NCBI GenBank assembly: GCA_030627205.1
Contig: DAOUSN010000017.1
Span: forward strand, 1 to 48,457
Length of the DNA: 48,457 bases
Direction: 5' to 3'
DNA from: Methylococcaceae bacterium
GTDB taxonomy: Bacteria > Pseudomonadota > Gammaproteobacteria > Methylococcales > Methylomonadaceae
Shown here in pieces: positions 37,766 to 44,826 of this stretch (its first letter is position 1; each line of letters opens with the position of its first letter). The notes under the pieces were generated by a model. That model was not told the DNA's origin and did no database searches. It was given only the letters and a program-made list of their open reading frames with translations. The translations under genes were made by a program, and so were the position numbers.

Positions 37766-38079
37766 TTGTTCAATTTCTATTTATTATTTTATTATTATTT
37801 TCTCCTAATATTAATATTAATGCTGAAGTGAACCAATATTGCTCATTAAATGGAATAAATTTATATGGCAAAGTTCAGTTTGTTAGTTCCTTTTCAGATA
37901 TTAAAATTCAATTTGTTAGCGCGTTCCCTGATTTAAAAGTTCAGTTTGTAAACTCATTTCCAAATCAATGCGGACAGTGGCAACGTGTTGAATCATTTCC
38001 TGATTTTAAAGTGCAAATAGTTAGTTCTTTTCCTAATTTAACGATAAAAGAAGTCTATTCATTTCCAGGTATGAATTAA
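37762..38079 (+). CDS. Small secreted repeat protein (SFP repeats, possibly DUF6150)
   Basis: After a signal peptide (about 1-22) the 105-residue protein is nearly all repeats of about ten residues built on K-(V/I)-Q-(F/I)-V-x-S-F-P-(D/N): KVQFVSSFSDI, KIQFVSAFPDL, KVQFVNSFPN, a QWQRVESFPDF unit, KVQIVSSFPNL and IKEVYSFPGM. The alternation predicts a small beta-solenoid or stacked sheet. Two cysteines, one before the repeats and one mid-protein (NQCGQW), may pair. It starts inside the stop of the acyl-CoA dehydrogenase gene with GAGGAGG upstream, so it is strongly coupled to it. I think it belongs to a small family annotated DUF6150 but am not sure. Function unknown. Confidence 0.72.
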   Translation: MIVQFLFIILLLFSPNININAEVNQYCSLNGINLYGKVQFVSSFSDIKIQFVSAFPDLKVQFVNSFPNQCGQWQRVESFPDFKVQIVSSFPNLTIKEVYSFPGMN

Positions 38080-38083
38080 AAAT

Positions 38084-38647
38084 ATGAAGTTTACAAGATT
38101 TTTTATTTTTATTATTATCTTATCATCAATAAGTGGTTGTGCGACCTTAAGTCGGGAAGATTGTCTACAGGGATCATGGTTTGAGCTAGGTCTTAATGAC
38201 GGTCGCATTGGTAGAACGTTTAAGCGTCTTGGTCAACACCAAAAAGCGTGTTTAGAATATGGTATTTATTTGGATAAAGAGCAGTATAATACTGGCCGAA
38301 AAGAAGGATTACAAGATTACTGTCGACTTGATAATGCTATTGATTTAGGTTTACAAGGTCGCCGTTATCAATCAGTTTGTCCTTCTAATATTCACACTAC
38401 TTTTTTACGTTATAATCAAGCTGCTTATGATGTTTACCAATGCCAAGAAGATTTAGAAAGCTTGGATGATGACTTATTTGATAAAGAGAATAGCTTATTA
38501 AATAGTAAGCTTTCTGATGATGATCGCTCAATTATTCGGGTTGATATTCATGATTTAGACCGAAAACGGCAACGATTACGAGATGAGCTTTATTCGAGGG
38601 AACGTCAGCTAGAGTATTTAATGGATAATAGACGTTATTCTAGGTAA
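38084..38647 (+). CDS. DUF2799 lipoprotein
   Basis: The 187-residue protein has a lipoprotein signal ending SSISGC (Cys19). The DUF2799 core follows: CLQGSWFELGLNDGRIGRT, HQKACLEYGI, YNTGRKEGLQDYC and GLQGRRYQSVCP, with spaced cysteines. A charged, probably coiled-coil C-terminus follows (about 120-187). It begins four bases after the SFP-repeat gene, making a three-gene run with the acyl-CoA dehydrogenase, and its last eight bases overlap the convergent PD-(D/E)XK-like gene. Function unknown. Confidence 0.85.
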   Translation: MKFTRFFIFIIILSSISGCATLSREDCLQGSWFELGLNDGRIGRTFKRLGQHQKACLEYGIYLDKEQYNTGRKEGLQDYCRLDNAIDLGLQGRRYQSVCPSNIHTTFLRYNQAAYDVYQCQEDLESLDDDLFDKENSLLNSKLSDDDRSIIRVDIHDLDRKRQRLRDELYSRERQLEYLMDNRRYSR

Positions 38648-39278
38648 TAGCTTGTTGTTTAATCATGATTTTAACTGCTTTCAACATTTTAAAGATGGCT
38701 AATATTTCTATACTATCGGCTTTATAATCCTTACTAATACAATATTCATTGCCATTTAAAATAATAAAATTCCATGTTAATCCAACGATATATAAACCTT
38801 TTATTACTGATTGATTATTTTTTTCTCGGGCAACTAACATCGCTGCGAGTACTTGTGCGTCAGGTGTACCTTGATTTTCTATACTGCGCTTATACTCATG
38901 CAAACAAAAATAAGGAATACGAGGATTACGACTCCCTGTAGCAATCATACCATCTACAGATCCTGAAAGCTGATAATCTCCGACGACACCTGAAAGCGGT
39001 CTTTCCAAAAAATAACCAATTTGTCCATCATCTATTTTAGCTATCATGATTAAAGGGCTAATAAATTTATTTTCGAGTTCGACTTCGTTCCAAGATTTAC
39101 CTCCCCAAATTAAAGGCTGTTGTAAATCAAATATAAATTTCTGCTCAAATTCGGTTATTTTAAGCTCAAATTGTTGCCAATTTTTTAATAAAGGATAATT
39201 ATTATCAAACACTTGTTTTAAGTTAAAAGCCTCATCTAATGTATCTAAATCCCATTCTTTAAAGGTGGCTATTTTCAT
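38640..39278 (-). CDS. PD-(D/E)XK nuclease-like protein
   Basis: I take the ATG at 39278, giving 212 residues, because the longer frame to 39398 overlaps the yidD-like gene. The sequence shows the restriction-endonuclease-like pattern: a helix with NEVELENKFISPLI (about 64-77), Asp109 in GSVDGM, and Glu128-x-Lys130 in LHEYKRS, followed by AQVLAAMLVAREKN and IKGLYIVGLTWNFI. Such folds cut or bind DNA, but here there is no methylase or helicase next door. It follows the yidD-like gene closely and converges on the DUF2799 gene. Confidence 0.6.
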   Translation of the reverse strand: MKIATFKEWDLDTLDEAFNLKQVFDNNYPLLKNWQQFELKITEFEQKFIFDLQQPLIWGGKSWNEVELENKFISPLIMIAKIDDGQIGYFLERPLSGVVGDYQLSGSVDGMIATGSRNPRIPYFCLHEYKRSIENQGTPDAQVLAAMLVAREKNNQSVIKGLYIVGLTWNFIILNGNEYCISKDYKADSIEILAIFKMLKAVKIMIKQQAIT

Positions 39279-39312
39279 AATTATTAAGGCCTTTATTTTT
39301 ACTAAATTTAAA

Positions 39313-39642
39313 CTAAAAAGAACAGCAATCAAAACTATCACAGACGCTGCTGATTTGATTAGAAATACAATTTTCTGCACATTGACCAGTCCCTTCACCT
39401 AAACAATCACATGATCCTAATTTATTGCCCCGTCTCAAAGTTTCATTCGCATTTCGACAATTCCTAAACCGTGAACGGCTAAAATGAAAACTTTTAATAC
39501 AACCTTCATTTAATAAAATTCGCTTAATTGCTTGTGAACAAGAATCTCCACCATACTGGTTTGCATAAGCACAATGAAAACCTTTATATGGAGAAATATA
39601 ACGTTGATAGTAATTAATAACTAAAATAAGAGTATATTTCAA
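39313..39642 (-). CDS. yidD: YidD-family protein with Cys-rich tail
   Basis: The first 70 residues follow the YidD (membrane protein insertion efficiency factor) pattern: INYYQRYISPYKGFHCAYA, then SCSQAIKRILLNEG and a RFRNCR-like segment. It starts with TTG at 39642, with AGGA about seven bases upstream. The last 32 residues are unusual: seven cysteines (78, 80, 88, 92, 101, 106, 107) in a Gly/Ser-rich stretch ending DCCSF. The true yidD normally sits between rnpA and yidC, so this is probably a paralogue. It is divergent from the rsxB-like gene with only about 24 bases between starts. Confidence 0.78.
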   Translation of the reverse strand: MKYTLILVINYYQRYISPYKGFHCAYANQYGGDSCSQAIKRILLNEGCIKSFHFSRSRFRNCRNANETLRRGNKLGSCDCLGEGTGQCAENCISNQISSVCDSFDCCSF

Positions 39643-39666
39643 AATTTATCCTGATTATTGCTAATA

Positions 39667-40233
39667 ATGAATACACCTAAAACTAATTTACCAGAACAAA
39701 TTAACGCTCTATTACCTCAAACTCAATGCACTCGTTGTGGTTATCAGGGATGTGAACCTTATGCTAATGCACTGGCAAATAATGAAGTGGGAATAAACCA
39801 ATGTCCACCTGGTGGTAATACGACTATTCAAGCATTAGCAACGTTATTAAATAAAGAAATTAAACCATTAAACACTAAATTTGGAGAATATCAACCACCT
39901 AGTGTAGCTATTATTATTGAACAAGAGTGTATTGGTTGTACAAAATGCCTTATTGCTTGTCCTGTTGATGCCATTATAGGTGTATCTAAAATGATGCATA
40001 CAGTTATTACCGAGGAGTGTACAGGCTGTGAATTATGTCTTCCTCCTTGCCCTGTTGATTGTATTGTCATAGAAACTACTGAAAAAAAATATAATCCCAT
40101 TTTAGCAAGACAACGCCATCAAGAAAAACAACAACGATTAATGGTTTTACAACAGGAGCAACGAGAGCGTACCCATAAGAAAAAAGTAGCATTAATGGCA
40201 ATGATGAAAGCTAAAAAAAGCCACTTTGTATAA
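39667..40233 (+). CDS. rsxB: RnfB/RsxB-type iron-sulfur protein without membrane anchor
   Basis: The protein (188 residues from the ATG at 39667; a TTG nine bases earlier is possible) lacks the N-terminal membrane helix of E. coli RsxB. It has the RnfB-type four-cysteine cluster, Cys21, 24, 29 and 46 in CTRCGYQGC and NQCPPGG, then two ferredoxin 4Fe-4S motifs: Cys88/91/94/98 ([12 protein letters not shown]) and Cys118/121/124/128 ([12 protein letters not shown]). The C-terminus is basic and Gln-rich. No other rnf gene is nearby, so it is probably a stand-alone electron carrier, as seen in betaproteobacteria. It converges on dapD, 15 bases away. Confidence 0.9.
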   Translation: MNTPKTNLPEQINALLPQTQCTRCGYQGCEPYANALANNEVGINQCPPGGNTTIQALATLLNKEIKPLNTKFGEYQPPSVAIIIEQECIGCTKCLIACPVDAIIGVSKMMHTVITEECTGCELCLPPCPVDCIVIETTEKKYNPILARQRHQEKQQRLMVLQQEQRERTHKKKVALMAMMKAKKSHFV

Positions 40234-40248
40234 TATAGCTACTAACAG

Positions 40249-41067
40249 TTAATCACGTAATAATTCATTAAGCCCTGTTTTACTACGGGTTTTTTCATCA
40301 ACATGTTTAATAATAACCGCACAATATAAGCTATGCGTTCCATCTTTAGAGGGTAAATTACCAGAAACAACCACAGAACCTGCTGGAACGCGACCGTAAG
40401 TAATTTCCCCTGTCATCCGATTAAAAATCTTGGTGCTTTGTCCAATATAAACCCCCATGGAAATAACCGAGCCTTCTTCAACAATAACCCCTTCTACAAT
40501 CTCGGAACGCGCTCCAATAAAACAATTATCTTCAATAATGGTAGGATTAGCTTGTAAAGGTTCTAAAACCCCACCAATGCCAACTCCTCCAGATAGATGA
40601 ACATTTTTACCAATTTGAGCGCAAGAGCCAACCGTTACCCAAGTATCCACCATTGTTCCACTATCAACATAAGCGCCGATATTGACGTAGGAAGGCATTA
40701 ATACCGTATTAGGGGCAATATATGAACCGTGACGTGCATTAGCATTAGGGACAACTCGAACGCCTGCTTTGGCAAAATCTTCGGGGGTGTAGGTTGCAAA
40801 TTTAGTTTCAACTTTATCGTAATAACGATTTACCCCACCATCCATTACTCGATTTTCATTGATTCTAAAAGATAATAACACCGCTTTTTTTAACCATTGA
40901 TTAACAACCCATTCGCCATCAATTTTTTCAGCAACACGAGCTTGCCCACTATCTAATAAATTAATTGATTTTTCAATAGCTTCTCGTAACTCAGCACCTA
41001 CACCAGTTGGCGTAATTTCAGCACGATTCTCGAAGGAATCATTAATAATTTTTTCTAAATCTTTCAT
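40249..41067 (-). CDS. dapD: Tetrahydrodipicolinate N-succinyltransferase
   Basis: DapD succinylates tetrahydrodipicolinate in lysine and diaminopimelate synthesis. The 272 residues include [40 protein letters not shown] and a left-handed beta-helix of hexapeptide repeats ([35 protein letters not shown]). It is preceded by the M48 protease gene at 35 bases on the same strand. Confidence 0.97.
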   Translation of the reverse strand: MKDLEKIINDSFENRAEITPTGVGAELREAIEKSINLLDSGQARVAEKIDGEWVVNQWLKKAVLLSFRINENRVMDGGVNRYYDKVETKFATYTPEDFAKAGVRVVPNANARHGSYIAPNTVLMPSYVNIGAYVDSGTMVDTWVTVGSCAQIGKNVHLSGGVGIGGVLEPLQANPTIIEDNCFIGARSEIVEGVIVEEGSVISMGVYIGQSTKIFNRMTGEITYGRVPAGSVVVSGNLPSKDGTHSLYCAVIIKHVDEKTRSKTGLNELLRD

Positions 41068-41102
41068 AATGTGTGTTCAATTTAATAAATAAAAATAAAA
41101 GG

Positions 41103-41882
41103 TTATTTATGGCAATTAGGGCGATTATTCGCAGATTGTTGATAATACTGCATTGCTTTTAGCAAATGTTTATTTAAGTCTTGTATTCTGGTTGCGTGCG
41201 CTGGATGAGTTGACATGAATTCAGGGGAAGCTGCTCCTTGAGATGCCGAACTCATTTTCTCCCATAAATTAATACTTTCTCTAGGATCAAAGCCTGCTTT
41301 TGCCATTAAGTCCATACCAATAATATCAGCTTCACTTTCATGGGTACGACTATAAGGTAATAAAATACCATATTCCGCTCCTAAACCTAAAGCACTTATC
41401 CCTAGTTGTCCCATAGCAGATTGGGGAGCTGCAATCGCACCTACTACATTAAGACCTTGTTTAACAATAGTTTCTTGTGAAATACGTTCATTACTATGTC
41501 TTTCCAAAACATGACCTATTTCATGACCTATAACCGCCGCTAATTGAGCTTGATTATCAACCATTTGGACAAGACCTGAATGAACCCCTATTTTATTACC
41601 TGGAAGTGCAAAGGCATTTAAAGAGTTATCTTCAAAAACAACCACCTCCCAGCTTCCACCAACTTGTTGAACCAAGGCATTAGCAATACAGTTTACAAAA
41701 TTATTATAGCGTGTATTTTGACTAATAACTTGTTTAGTTTTTAACTCCTCAAATGCTTGTGTACCCATTTTATTTATTTCATCATCAGGCATAAAGGCTA
41801 TTTGCCTCCGACCTGTTGAACTTGTTTGGCAAGCAATTAATAAACAAGTAGCTAATGGGATGAGTAATTTTTTAATAAACAT
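41103..41882 (-). CDS. M48-family metalloprotease lipoprotein (LoiP/YggG-like)
   Basis: The 259-residue product has a lipobox CLLIAC (Cys18) and the gluzincin motif HEIGH at 120-124 in VIGHEIGHVLERHS, with Glu184 in the HESEADIIGM segment as the third zinc ligand. STHPAHATRI near the C-terminus is typical. E. coli LoiP (YggG) and YcaL are the closest forms: outer-membrane lipoproteins that degrade misfolded envelope proteins. It lies upstream of dapD on the same strand and may share a transcript. Confidence 0.93.
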   Translation of the reverse strand: MFIKKLLIPLATCLLIACQTSSTGRRQIAFMPDDEINKMGTQAFEELKTKQVISQNTRYNNFVNCIANALVQQVGGSWEVVVFEDNSLNAFALPGNKIGVHSGLVQMVDNQAQLAAVIGHEIGHVLERHSNERISQETIVKQGLNVVGAIAAPQSAMGQLGISALGLGAEYGILLPYSRTHESEADIIGMDLMAKAGFDPRESINLWEKMSSASQGAASPEFMSTHPAHATRIQDLNKHLLKAMQYYQQSANNRPNCHK

Positions 41883-41964
41883 ATAGATTATCCTTTTTAA
41901 GAAAAAGTTGAGAGTTGGAATATTTTAACTTATATCTTTAAAGCGTTAAAAAGTTGAAAGATAC

Positions 41965-43230
41965 CTAATCTATGGTTTCAATCCAACGGCAACGCTCTCT
42001 AACAATTTCAGCGGTATCAGAACCTCCAATTCCCTTAGCAATTAAACCAACTACTCTATCATCGGTATCATAACCTACATGTGCCTCTAAAGGATTAGCT
42101 ATTTCTCCAAGACCAAAAATATCAAACACTTTGGCAATATTAATATTAATATTAGTGACTTCAAAACAAAGCCTAGAATCTAAATAGGTATCAGCAAATT
42201 TTTGAGGAATCGCATAACTGAGTAAATCGTTCGGATCACTGAAAGCAATAATCGGGGTTTTTGATAAAATACGTTGGGAATAAAATTTTCCCTGAGGTTC
42301 ACAATAATCTTGTTTTTGATTATTCACTTCGGGTAAACTACGCCCTAATTGTAGCATTGGTAATTGGTTTGACATCATATACAAGGGTAATTGTTTATTT
42401 TTTAATGCCATAGCAATAATTTTTTGTTTTTCAGATATTTTTTGTTTTTTATTTTTATTACCTAAAATTTCAGCAATTTTTTGGAAACCATCAATAGCAA
42501 TTCGACTGCCTAAACTATGGGAAACAAAGGCATAATGATCCTTAAGAATACTTTCTACTGATGAAAGGTTTTTTGACCAACAAGCATCAGGTGAGCCATC
42601 AGGTAAATCTTCCCAATTACCACTTGCCATCCAACAAAAAGATTGAGTAAAGGCGGTGAGAATATCTTCTCGGCTTTCACCTAAATAAATAATAGGATCT
42701 GGACCAGTATCATTGGAAAACTTTTTCATCATTTCGTTAACTTTCGTCCGACGAAAAGAATATTCACCTGAATTATCATAAGCTAATATTTCCTTATATT
42801 TAGCGGTGATTTCAGACCAAGTTAGTTCATAAAATAGCAATTCTTTTTGTTTAGTTTTATCTAAAAAACGCTGAATACGTAAATTTCCCAACTTTTTAGT
42901 TTTATCAGTAGGTGAGGTTAATTTAATATTTTTATGCTGTTTTGCGGTTACTGATAAATCTAATTCTTTGGCTAATTTTTCTGCAAATTCAGTTGCATAA
43001 CCTGGTGAATGATTACCAACCCCATGAATCATTAGCACTTTAGTTTTACCATGAGCTTGATATAGATTAGGTTTAAGACCGTCAAATGCTGGGCCTAAAA
43101 TTTCACAAACTCTATTATCAACTGCATCTTGTTTTTCTAAAAAAGCTTCGGTGATACCTTTACTAAAACTAGCGCAACCTGAAATCAATACGCTCATCCA
43201 TAGAAGTGTACTTAGTTTTATTATTTTCAT
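41965..43230 (-). CDS. Alpha/beta-hydrolase-like lipoprotein
   Basis: The 421-residue protein has a lipobox LISGC (Cys19). An oxyanion-type HGVGNH motif at 69-74 follows the strand KVLMI, and the nucleophile elbow SHSLGS holds Ser239. The segment ILGKNKKQKISEKQKIIAMALKN probably inserts between core strands. The catalytic acid may be Asp in FSDPNDLLSYAIP, and the histidine may be in AHVGYD near residue 385. No close family comes to mind; a lipase, esterase or acyltransferase function is plausible but unproven. It lies 23 bases after the conserved unknown gene and probably shares its transcript. Confidence 0.75.
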   Translation of the reverse strand: MKIIKLSTLLWMSVLISGCASFSKGITEAFLEKQDAVDNRVCEILGPAFDGLKPNLYQAHGKTKVLMIHGVGNHSPGYATEFAEKLAKELDLSVTAKQHKNIKLTSPTDKTKKLGNLRIQRFLDKTKQKELLFYELTWSEITAKYKEILAYDNSGEYSFRRTKVNEMMKKFSNDTGPDPIIYLGESREDILTAFTQSFCWMASGNWEDLPDGSPDACWSKNLSSVESILKDHYAFVSHSLGSRIAIDGFQKIAEILGNKNKKQKISEKQKIIAMALKNKQLPLYMMSNQLPMLQLGRSLPEVNNQKQDYCEPQGKFYSQRILSKTPIIAFSDPNDLLSYAIPQKFADTYLDSRLCFEVTNININIAKVFDIFGLGEIANPLEAHVGYDTDDRVVGLIAKGIGGSDTAEIVRERCRWIETID

Positions 43231-43253
43231 TATTAGATTTATGACCTATTACT

Positions 43254-44087
43254 TTAATTTTTTCGTTTACCAAATAAATTTAATCGACTAAAAAGTTTAT
43301 TTTCATTACCTTTTTCCTTTTCCTGTTCATGTTCTTTTTCTTCAACATGAATTTCTTCAAGCCATTGGGCTTGTTGCATTTGTAATGCTTCTGCTTTCTT
43401 CTGAATACGTTGTTTATCCTGATTATTAATATCCAAACGAATAAAATCACTATCTTTTCTAAGCATAAACCGAATGACTTCATCAAGGAGTCCATCATTA
43501 ATTTCATCAGGCTCAAACGATTTGTTATAAACACTAAAATTCTCATGATTATTAATTAATAATTTAATTTTTGAATGTTCCATATCCACTTCAAATTTAA
43601 ACCGCACAGGAATTTTTCGAGTAATGGTAAATTTTGCCGCATCAACGCCTTCTTTATTAACAAATTGATTCCAGTCAAAGGGTATACTTTTAGAATGTAA
43701 AAAAGCAACTTCACTTTCAATTCGGTTTCTTCCTGTTAGAGTATAATCAAATGAACCTTTACCGACACACATAAAAGTAACATTAATTTGTTTAATCTTA
43801 TCGAAATCAGTGAACCCACCATAACCATCGGTATTTATTTGATAATTCTGTTGAATTAATGTGCCTATTTCAGGAAACCTTTGGCTATAGTCTGCAATTT
43901 CAATTCCTTTTTCAAGGTAGCCTAAATGTTCAACAATCTCTTTTAAAAAAGTAAATGTTGTTTGCATTTGAGGTAAAATTGTTTGCTCATAAACAGATTC
44001 CAGTTGCTGTTGTGAGCTTAATTCTTGAAATTCACTTTCTTGTTTAAGATTAGTTTCTCCCCTTAATTGATCAAGGATTCCCATCAT
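43254..44087 (-). CDS. Conserved protein of unknown function between rlmB and the hydrolase
   Basis: The 277-residue soluble protein has a mostly alpha N-terminus (about 1-75, Gln/Glu-rich), a beta-rich middle (GYGGFTDFDKIKQINVTFM, KGSFDYTLTGRNRIESE, IPVRFKFEVDMEHSKIKLL), a helical region with RFMLRKDSDFIRLDI, and a highly charged coiled-coil tail rich in Glu/Lys. It overlaps rlmB by about 17 bases; ATGs at 44087 and 44084 are both possible, and GAGGA upstream fits the second slightly better. I cannot name the family. Co-transcription with rlmB and rnr is likely. Confidence 0.8.
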   Translation of the reverse strand: MMGILDQLRGETNLKQESEFQELSSQQQLESVYEQTILPQMQTTFTFLKEIVEHLGYLEKGIEIADYSQRFPEIGTLIQQNYQINTDGYGGFTDFDKIKQINVTFMCVGKGSFDYTLTGRNRIESEVAFLHSKSIPFDWNQFVNKEGVDAAKFTITRKIPVRFKFEVDMEHSKIKLLINNHENFSVYNKSFEPDEINDGLLDEVIRFMLRKDSDFIRLDINNQDKQRIQKKAEALQMQQAQWLEEIHVEEKEHEQEKEKGNENKLFSRLNLFGKRKN

Positions 44088-44826
44088 TTTTTCCTCGTTG
44101 CCTTAAGACTTCATAAATCATAATACCTGCAGCCACTGAAACATTAAGACTTTCAACGTGTCCAATCATCGGTATTTTGACTAAAATATCACAGTGTTGC
44201 TGAGTTAAACGACGCATCCCATAGCCTTCTGTTCCCATTACTAATGCTAAAGGAATGTTTAAATCGGTTTCAAAAATGGTTTGTTTTGCATCACCTGTTG
44301 AACCAATTACCCAGATGTTTTCTGTTTTTAACCAACGTAAGCATCTGGCTAAATTAGTCACTTGATAAACAGGAATAGTTTCTGCAGCCCCTGAGGCTAC
44401 TTTGCAGACGGTCGGAGTAATACCACTGGCATTATCTTTGGTAATAATAATTCCATTAACCCCAGCAGCATCGGCACTGCGAAGACACGCCCCTAAATTA
44501 TGAGGGTCTTGAACTTGGTCTAAAATTAGAAAAAAAGGTAAATTAGTAAGTTTAGATATTTTATCTTTTAATTGAGCTTCAGATTGCAAAGCAGGTAATT
44601 CAACATCCGCAACAATCCCTTGATGATTTTTACCTTCTGCAAAACGATCTAATTTTTTTCGGTCGCTGGTTTCAACATTAATATGATGTTGTGAAAGTTG
44701 TTCTAATAAATCTCCTAAGCGTTTATCTTGCCGTTGAGTATTTACCCAAACCTGCTTTATTTTTTCAGGGGAATAATCTAAAGCCGCTTGGACGGCATGA
44801 ATGCCAAATAATTTATTTATTTTCAT
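44071..44826 (-). CDS. rlmB: 23S rRNA (Gm2251) 2'-O-methyltransferase
   Basis: RlmB is a SpoU-class knotted methyltransferase acting on G2251 of 23S rRNA. The 251 residues have the N-terminal L30e-like substrate domain (LFGIHAVQAALDY) and the SpoU motifs LDQVQDPHNLGACLRSADAAGVNG, VMGTEGYGMRRL and VESLNVSVAAGI near the knot. The start overlaps the end of rnr by four bases, the usual rnr-rlmB pair. Confidence 0.97.
   Translation of the reverse strand: MKINKLFGIHAVQAALDYSPEKIKQVWVNTQRQDKRLGDLLEQLSQHHINVETSDRKKLDRFAEGKNHQGIVADVELPALQSEAQLKDKISKLTNLPFFLILDQVQDPHNLGACLRSADAAGVNGIIITKDNASGITPTVCKVASGAAETIPVYQVTNLARCLRWLKTENIWVIGSTGDAKQTIFETDLNIPLALVMGTEGYGMRRLTQQHCDILVKIPMIGHVESLNVSVAAGIMIYEVLRQRGKNDGNP

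Noticed and set aside
39279-39398. 40-residue extension of the PD-(D/E)XK protein, read as a membrane segment
   Set aside because: It overlaps the yidD-like gene in another frame; the later ATG at 39278 has AAGG upstream.
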